From: Diadophis punctatus similis
Taxonomy: Eukaryota > Chordata > Lepidosauria > Squamata > Dipsadidae
Reading direction: 5' to 3'
Assembly (NCBI GenBank): GCA_023053685.1
Contig: JALIGW010000002.1
Location: 166,911,034-166,975,033 of the forward strand
Length of the DNA stretch: 64,000 nt
This document shows, piece after piece, positions 58,773 through 64,000 of this stretch (within the stretch, counting starts at the first letter, position 1; each line of letters opens with the position of its first letter). Under the pieces are notes generated by a model, which searched no databases, was not told the origin of the DNA, and saw nothing but the letters and a program-made list of their open reading frames with translations. Position numbers and translations under genes: made by a program.

Positions 58773-58867
58773 CAGGGGTCCCCAAACTTGGCAACTTTAA
58801 GACTTCTGGGAGAATTCTGGGAGTTGAAGTCCACAAGTCTTAAAGTTGCCAAGTTTGAAGAGCTCTG
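58773..58867. mobile_element. Palindromic hAT-like MITE, 95 bp
   Basis: From CAGGGGTCCCCAAACTTGGC to AAGTTTGAAGAGCTCTG, flanked by ccttagag and ccttagaa (one mismatch). Its halves are complementary, with a central deletion compared with the copy at 47820-51474. Confidence 0.9.
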
Positions 58868-59068
58868 CCTTAGAAAAAGATGTTTTTCCCATCTAGTCAG
58901 TTCATTATTCATTCTTAGTCACAAGGATTCTTAGGGTCCTTTCCATCCCCAAGACCAGAAGACCCTTTATGTCCATGGAGATTTAGTACTGCAACTTCCT
59001 TCTCTTCAATATCTTCAGTGTCTCTTCATTCTCTTTGTACTGACAGATCACAATCTTCGCCTCTACCC

Positions 59069-59199
59069 CAGAGGTATCAAACTCGCGAGGACACGTCACC
59101 ACGTGACATATTGCAACTTTCCCCGCTTCACTAAAACGGGGATGGGCGTGGCCAGTGCGTGATGCATCCGGCCTGCGGGTTGTGAGTTTGACACCCCTG
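59069..59199. mobile_element. hAT-like MITE, 131 bp
   Basis: From CAGAGGTATCAAACTCGCG to GTGAGTTTGACACCCCTG, flanked by perfect ctctaccc (59061-59068 and 59200-59207). Same family as 57701-57840, more diverged at the left end. Confidence 0.93.
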
Positions 59200-59298
59200 C
59201 TCTACCCTCAATACATGCCCAAACCACTGCAACTATTTTCTCAAGCATTATTTCTTATTCTTTAAAAGAGTATTAATGCTTCAACTAAAGTAATTTCT

Positions 59299-59366
59299 AT
59301 TTATTTATTTATTTTATTTATTTGTTCAAATTTATATGCCGCCTAACTCCCAAGGGACTCTATCCT
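59299..59366 (-). mobile_element. CR1-type LINE tail
   Basis: (TTTA)n followed by atatgccgcctaactcccaa and gggactct, the complement of the CR1 3' module at 3950-4012. Confidence 0.8.
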
Positions 59367-59369
59367 TCT

Positions 59370-60319
59370 ATCCTTTCTCTCCATTAATAACTACCCTATA
59401 TATTGATATTTTGTCCATCAACTCCAACTTCTACTCTTCAGTTTTATTCTTCAGTGCAAAAATACCACTAGTTTCTGCCCTCCAACTTTCAATTGAAAAG
59501 AAAAGAGGAAAGGAGGGAGGGTAGAGTTCTTAAAGTCATATTTCTTATCATGACCAACTGTGAGAAAAATAGTTTAAATAAATAACAGTTTAAATAACTT
59601 GATGGAATGCCTCCATTAAATGACAATTGAAGAGAGCCAAAAATTTATCAGCACTGATCATGTGTTGCAAAATTGTTTTTTTACTGATTTTATATAGATT
59701 GTAGAGCTGATGCTAAAATAACATATACCTGTTAAATATTTGCTACTTTTATTTCATATTGAAGGAAGGAGAACTCAGCAGGTCTCTTCTTCCACTTGTC
59801 TTATGATAAGGATCCTAGAAATGTCTTTGGGTTTTTTTTCATATGCATGGTATTTTTAATTACAAATGTTTATTTTGATTGTAAAGCACTTTAGAAAAAT
59901 TGTACCCTCTGAAAGGTAGCTATAAATTATTACAATCTATTAATAAATATCTGCAATGTACCTAGGGTCTAATTATCTAGGAAAAATTATCTAGGAAAAA
60001 CTTACAGGAACCTATTATTTGCACTTAAACTTGCACTTAGCCAGAATATTGACTTTGGAAGTAGCATAGGTTCAAAGCTAAAAAGCACTGGGAAATTCCC
60101 ATCTGTCAATTAAAAAAAATCTGCTCTTGAGAAGCTAAGAAAAAACTCACAGTAGAGTAATTAAAAACAAACAATAAAAACGCCATTTGCATATTATGGC
60201 AAGTATTAAAAGAGAGAAGGGGAAATGAATGCATAAATACACAAACCACAGTTAAGCAGGAATTTGGGATGGGAAAGCTCAGGAAAAAAATCATGACGAC
60301 TTTGGCACAGCTACATCTT
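59370..60319. other. Intronic sequence
   Basis: Nothing recognised. Confidence 0.5.
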
Positions 60320-60700
60320 AACCATCAGTTCTGATCATCCTTGGATCAAGATACTTTGTACACATATTACATGGCGCTGCTCTTGAAGAGCAGTTGGAAA
60401 GCTGGTACAAAATCTGGCAGCCTGGGCAGTGATGTGATATCCTAATATACGGTGACACCTATAGCTTTGAAGGTTAAGTAGTTTACCTCCAGTACAATTC
60501 TAGATGCTGATTGTCACGTTTCCTGCCCTACATAGGACCAGAATGCTTTCTTCTATTACATCAGGTGGAACAGAGTTGATCCTTTCCAGATCCCATTGCT
60601 ACAAAGATGCTACCTGATGTGATCTCAGAAATGGGCACTTTCAATTTCTACTCTGATGCGGCAGAATTCCTACCTATGTAGACCCAGTCTGTTTCTTCCC
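60320..60700 (+). pseudogene. Possible very decayed CR1 ORF2 C-terminal fragment
   Basis: Weak text such as LEEQLESWYKIWQPG, FLPYIGPECF and ISEMGTFNFYSDAAEF recalls the end of CR1 ORF2 but cannot be aligned confidently by eye. It could equally be an unrelated old repeat. Confidence 0.3.
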
Positions 60701-61190
60701 CTGGTGGGGCTTTTTTTTGGGGGGGGGAGCTATTCGATCAAATGCAGGAGGTACCTAGTGATTTCAGATTTCAACTTTAGAATGTATGTTTTCGTACTTA
60801 TTTATCTTCCTTATATAATTCTGAAACAGTATTTAGTTTGTTGCATGGGTATTTTGTTTTTTTCTGCAGATGTCATTTTAATTATTAGCCACCTGCATAT
60901 AAATATTAATACAAAACAGAAAGGGATTTTTCCTAAAAAGCAGGTAAATTTGTAAAGTAGAAAGAATACAAAAATGTGATAGGCATTCCTTTCACTAGGT
61001 ATTTCAGTGTAGTGTAGTGCAATGAAGATCTTGCATGATAATCTTCCATTACAAGCTGATTTTTTTAAAAAAAATAATTAAATAAAAATAATTAAATTCA
61101 CAGTGGTAAGTCTCTTTTCTTTGGGTTACATTCACATCACCATTGGCACAGGAAAAAAACCAGCATGGGTTTTTTTTCAGCTCTACTTAC
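60701..61190. other. Intronic sequence
   Basis: Contains a T/G run at 60711-60728 and A-rich runs near 61065. No repeat recognised. Confidence 0.5.
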
Positions 61191-61265
61191 CCATTAAGAT
61201 ACTCAATAGTTTTTGAACTCTGGAGTTGACCCCAACTATTCTGTAGAGTCCTTGTTCGTTGATCC
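61191..61265 (-). CDS. ARHGAP26: ARHGAP26 exon carrying the RhoGAP arginine finger
   Basis: 75 bp. The acceptor ends ccatag before 61265 and the donor gtaagt starts at 61190. It reads (G)INEQGLYRIVGVNSRVQK, then LLSILM, ending with one base that starts the Asp of the next exon. The Arg of GLYRIVG is the catalytic arginine finger that RhoGAPs insert into the Rho active site; it is intact, so the product should be an active GAP. Confidence 0.97.
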
Positions 61266-62106
61266 CTATGGAGTGAAATTATTTAATTTAGATAAATGGT
61301 TGAAAAGTAATTTAATGCTTCTTCTTTTTTCTTTTCTTTTTTTACACAAAAAGCAGTTTCTCACAGAGCTACACTAATTAAAAGTCTCTCACAGTATTCT
61401 ACACACTTTTCAAGTTCTTTATTAAAGCGGATAGCGTTTCTTTCTGTGTTTCAGATTAAAGACCCAGATGCGATTTCTAGTAAAAGTTACTCCCCCACTA
61501 TAATGAGATAATTAAAAAAATGAGGGAATGTAAAATCTGTTGATAGGTGTGGGGTTGGGGCTGAGAGATCATATACACAAACAGCAGGACAGAATGTCTC
61601 TAAGAAATAGACAGAGGTTAAATGATCTTAGCTTAATTATTTAAAAAGTAATTTTAGGGTTTTTTCCCCCAAAACAATCACCAGTTTGGTTATACAGTTG
61701 AATAATTATATTTAACCTATCGTTTTAATCAACCCCAATATTTTTAAACTGTGTTTTTTTATTTAACATCGAATCAAATACAGACTTGTAGTTGTGGGGT
61801 ATAAAAGCTAAAGCTCAACAACTCTTTTTATAAGCTACGGTTTGTGTTCATAAAGATCTAAAATATCTACAATCAGAAAACAAACTAACACAGCTTTGAG
61901 TTGGAGTCTAAAAAGAAGCAATACATTTCAAAAGTATAATTCTCAAAAGTTCTTTCATTCGATATTTTAAAAATGAACTCCCATCAGCAACATAAGCTGA
62001 TTTAGAACCAGGTCATGAAAACCAAGATTGTATCTATGACAATTGAGGGCAGAAAGAATGCTGAGGAAGTTAGATAGAATATAGTTCTGTTATCTGGAAA
62101 TATCAC
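61266..62106. other. Intronic sequence
   Basis: 0.84-kb intron with no recognisable repeat. Confidence 0.6.
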
Positions 62107-62172
62107 CTCTCGATTCAACGGCATGGATACATTTCTTGACGATGCTGAAACCCATATTATCCAACTGGGCCA
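62107..62172 (-). CDS. ARHGAP26: ARHGAP26 exon, start of the RhoGAP domain
   Basis: 66 bp. The acceptor ends cttgcag before 62172 behind a good pyrimidine tract, and the donor reads gtgata at 62106. It reads (x)AQLDNMGFSIVKKCIHAVES, then R(G). The GF.IVKKCI.AVE.RG text is the first helix of the RhoGAP domain. The donor lacks G at +5, but the frame join to the next exon is exact. Upstream exons for the BAR and PH domains must lie beyond 64000. Confidence 0.94.
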
Positions 62173-63042
62173 CTGCAAGGGGGAAAAAAAGGATTTACTA
62201 AGGAAAAGAGTCACAGGGTAATAGAAATGCAACATCATTATTTTGCTTTCCTTTCCTTTTTAAGAATATATCAAAACATCCTAAAACAGGGTACATTTCT
62301 GAAGATACTTTTTACTGTCCAGGGTAGAACTATAAGGATCAAAACACAGGCATCTGAATAATTATTCTGAAAGTCTTCTTATTAATAATCCCATGGGAGT
62401 AGAAGAGGAATCTGAAATTTGAAGAAAAGTAAATTGCCCATGACTAACTAAGGGTATGTGGGGAATGGACAGGTTGATGAGTATGTGTGATGGAACACAA
62501 GCAACGAAACCAATGATAAAGGTTTGAGTAAAGCAGTTGTGGTCCTGAACTATGGGACTTTACAAGGGTGCAAGAGAAACAAATGACAAGTGCATTGAGA
62601 GGGCCCAACACAAAGTCTCTCTCTTTTGCATTCACTTCTTAATGTTGTATGCAACTGCACAAGGGGCAGAGCATGTTTCCATCATTTTGACAAAGTCTTG
62701 AACTTACTGTGATTGACACTGTTCTCATGTAATAGTTGAATGATCAAGAAAATAATCTCACAATACTTATTATCAATATAATTCTGTTTGTGACCTACAT
62801 TTTTCTTTCTCTTATGTGATGTCAATATGTCCATATTGTTGTGGCCCGCCAGCAGCCTGTGCAGCTGGTAGCTGATTCAGACAGTGAGGATATTAAATAT
62901 TAAAACAAGGTTTGTTTGGATGCTGTTTGTGCTGCGTTCCTTGGTCCGGCAGCTGGGCCAGAACACATATTGAAAACAAAAATGCCTGCCTTGGTTTACT
63001 GGCAGACTTTGTCACAATGTAAAGGCAAAAGACAGAGAGTTG
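62173..63042. other. Intronic sequence
   Basis: The segment from about 62838 (ttgttgtggcccgccagcag) to the hAT-like element at 63051 looks more GC-rich and repeat-like but is not recognised. The rest is plain intron. Confidence 0.45.
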
Positions 63043-63050
63043 TGCAGCAC

Positions 63051-63775
63051 CAGTGGTGGGTTCCTACCAGTGCGGTCCACTCTATAGCACCGGTAGCGGC
63101 CCGCTGGTGACATCACAGTACTGGTGCGGCCGGTTGCTGGTGCCTGGGTGCCGCCATTTTTTAAAAAAAATTAAGCCGAGTTTCCGTCACTGCGCAGGCG
63201 CTGCCTTCCTACCCCCCCAGTGAGTCCAAGCAGGGGAGGATGGCTGAGGGAGTGCGTGAGACGCTGAAAGAATGGGTGACAGGAGCTATCTCCATTGCCC
63301 TCCCTTCAGCAGTCCGAGAAGCCACGAATACGCGGTGATGATCCTAGGCATTTTTGCACGTTTGAGGCTCCTCGAGCTGCCGAGGGGAGGGGGAATGGGC
63401 GGCAGGACCTATCTCAGTTCCCCTCCCTTCAGCAGTCCGAGAAGCTACGAACGCGTGGTGATGATCCCGGGCATTTTTGCACGTTCGAGGCTTCTCGAGC
63501 TGCTGAGGGGAGGGGGAACGGGCGGCAGGAGCCTAGGATCATTGAATGGGGAGAAGCATTCAGGCTGGACAGAGCCTCCTAGAAGAACCGCTGCTGCGGT
63601 CTTGCTGCTCTCGCTGCGGGGGGCTACGTTGTGGGTGGGCAATGCCCCCCCACTTTTCCAGCCACTGCCAAGCTCCCAAGGCCCACGTCCACCTGGTCAC
63701 ATGGCTGGCAAGCCACACCCACAAAATAAGCCACGCCTACAGAGTGGTAGTAAAAAAATTAGGAACCCGTCCCTG
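63051..63775 (+). mobile_element. hAT-like nonautonomous element, long form with internal tandem duplication
   Basis: 725 bp from CAGTGGTGGGTTCCTACCAG to TTAGGAACCCGTCCCTG, flanked by perfect tgcagcac (63043-63050 and 63776-63783). Same subfamily as 4330-4882, reversed. A segment of about 123 bp (starting near 63309 and again near 63432) is duplicated in tandem. A 196-codon open stretch crosses it but reads as a 41-residue repeat of noncoding origin. Confidence 0.93.
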
Positions 63776-63783
63776 TGCAGCAC

Positions 63784-64000
63784 CTCCTACCATCACCTCT
63801 CTGGATTCCGGCTGTATACAATTCCAAAAATGGCATTGTATCCTACCACTCTCTGGAGATGAATGACTAAACACCCACCAAGTAAATATATCTTCAAAAC
63901 CCTGCCATTATCATTCCAAGTTGCTGAATTGGGGCTTATAGGTCTATGTGGGTGAGATCAGTTGCTTTTTCCTGGCACTCTATGCTGCCTAATGGTCTCA
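63784..64000. other. Intronic sequence
   Basis: Text resuming after the hAT-like element; it may belong to the same unrecognised repeat as 62838-63050. Confidence 0.4.

Larger units (their letters stand above)
16717..62172 (-). other. ARHGAP26: ARHGAP26 (GRAF1) locus, central part: eight exons and their introns
   Basis: Eight minus-strand exons, 847 coding bases in total, join in one frame with no stop and with GT-AG boundaries at every junction. The spliced product covers most of a RhoGAP domain followed by a serine-rich linker. GRAF1 is a BAR-PH-RhoGAP-SH3 protein that stimulates GTP hydrolysis by RhoA and Cdc42 at membranes and binds focal adhesion kinase through its SH3 domain (family knowledge). 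I chose ARHGAP26 over ARHGAP10 and ARHGAP42 because the linker reads RNSIINSSLESV and the RhoGAP end reads [17 protein letters not shown], which fit my recollection of ARHGAP26 best. Intron sizes from 5' to 3' are about 0.84, 20.3, 3.5, 3.4, 14.2, 1.2 and 1.1 kb, then more than 16.7 kb. No BAR, PH or SH3 exon was found in the window. Confidence 0.9.

Noticed and set aside
63272..63866. 196- and 106-codon ORFs
   Set aside because: They lie wholly inside a hAT-like element with 8-bp duplications and arise from an internal GC-rich tandem duplication.

Overview
The window looks like vertebrate nuclear DNA from a squamate reptile, most likely a snake. It is AT-rich, intron-dominated and packed with repeats of squamate type: CR1-type LINEs whose 3' ends run into (ATTCT)n arrays, BovB and Penelope-like fragments, L1, tRNA-derived SINEs, an ACA/Sauria-type SINE, and many short hAT-like elements with 8-bp target-site duplications. 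The species call is inference from this repeat mix. There is no bacterial, plasmid or viral gene organisation.

The only host gene I can support lies on the minus strand and runs through almost the whole window. Eight exons (62107-62172, 61191-61265, 40773-40857, 37181-37239, 33658-33763, 19345-19504, 18007-18145, 16717-16873) join in frame through GT-AG splice sites. They encode most of a RhoGAP domain and the start of the serine/proline-rich linker of ARHGAP26 (GRAF1). The exons for the BAR and PH domains must lie beyond position 64000, and those for the rest of the linker and the SH3 domain below position 1.

Everything else is intron. 1-16716 (terminal intron): a decayed L1 (about 1375-5450) that received several later insertions, an internally deleted mariner-like element (10866-11520), CR1 tails, SINEs and microsatellites. 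19505-33657: several hAT-like elements, a TA-flanked element interrupted by a hAT element, a Tc1-like element (26141-26629), and BovB and CR1 fragments. 33764-40772: SINEs, a CR1 fragment and a large CT-rich array. 40858-61190: CR1 coding fragments and a palindromic hAT-like element (47820-51474) that was itself hit by a young L1-type element (47857-51394). Further right are Penelope-like and BovB fragments and more hAT-like elements. 62173-64000: a 725-bp hAT-like element.

The most interesting object is the L1-type insertion at 47857-51394. It has a CpG-rich 5' end, tandem 5'UTR units, an intact 367-codon ORF1, a G-rich 3' tract, an A tail and perfect target-site duplications, but no ORF2. 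The space after ORF1 holds an (ATT)n array and degenerate AT-rich tandem units. It resembles an independently evolved ORF1-only half-L1 in a reptile.
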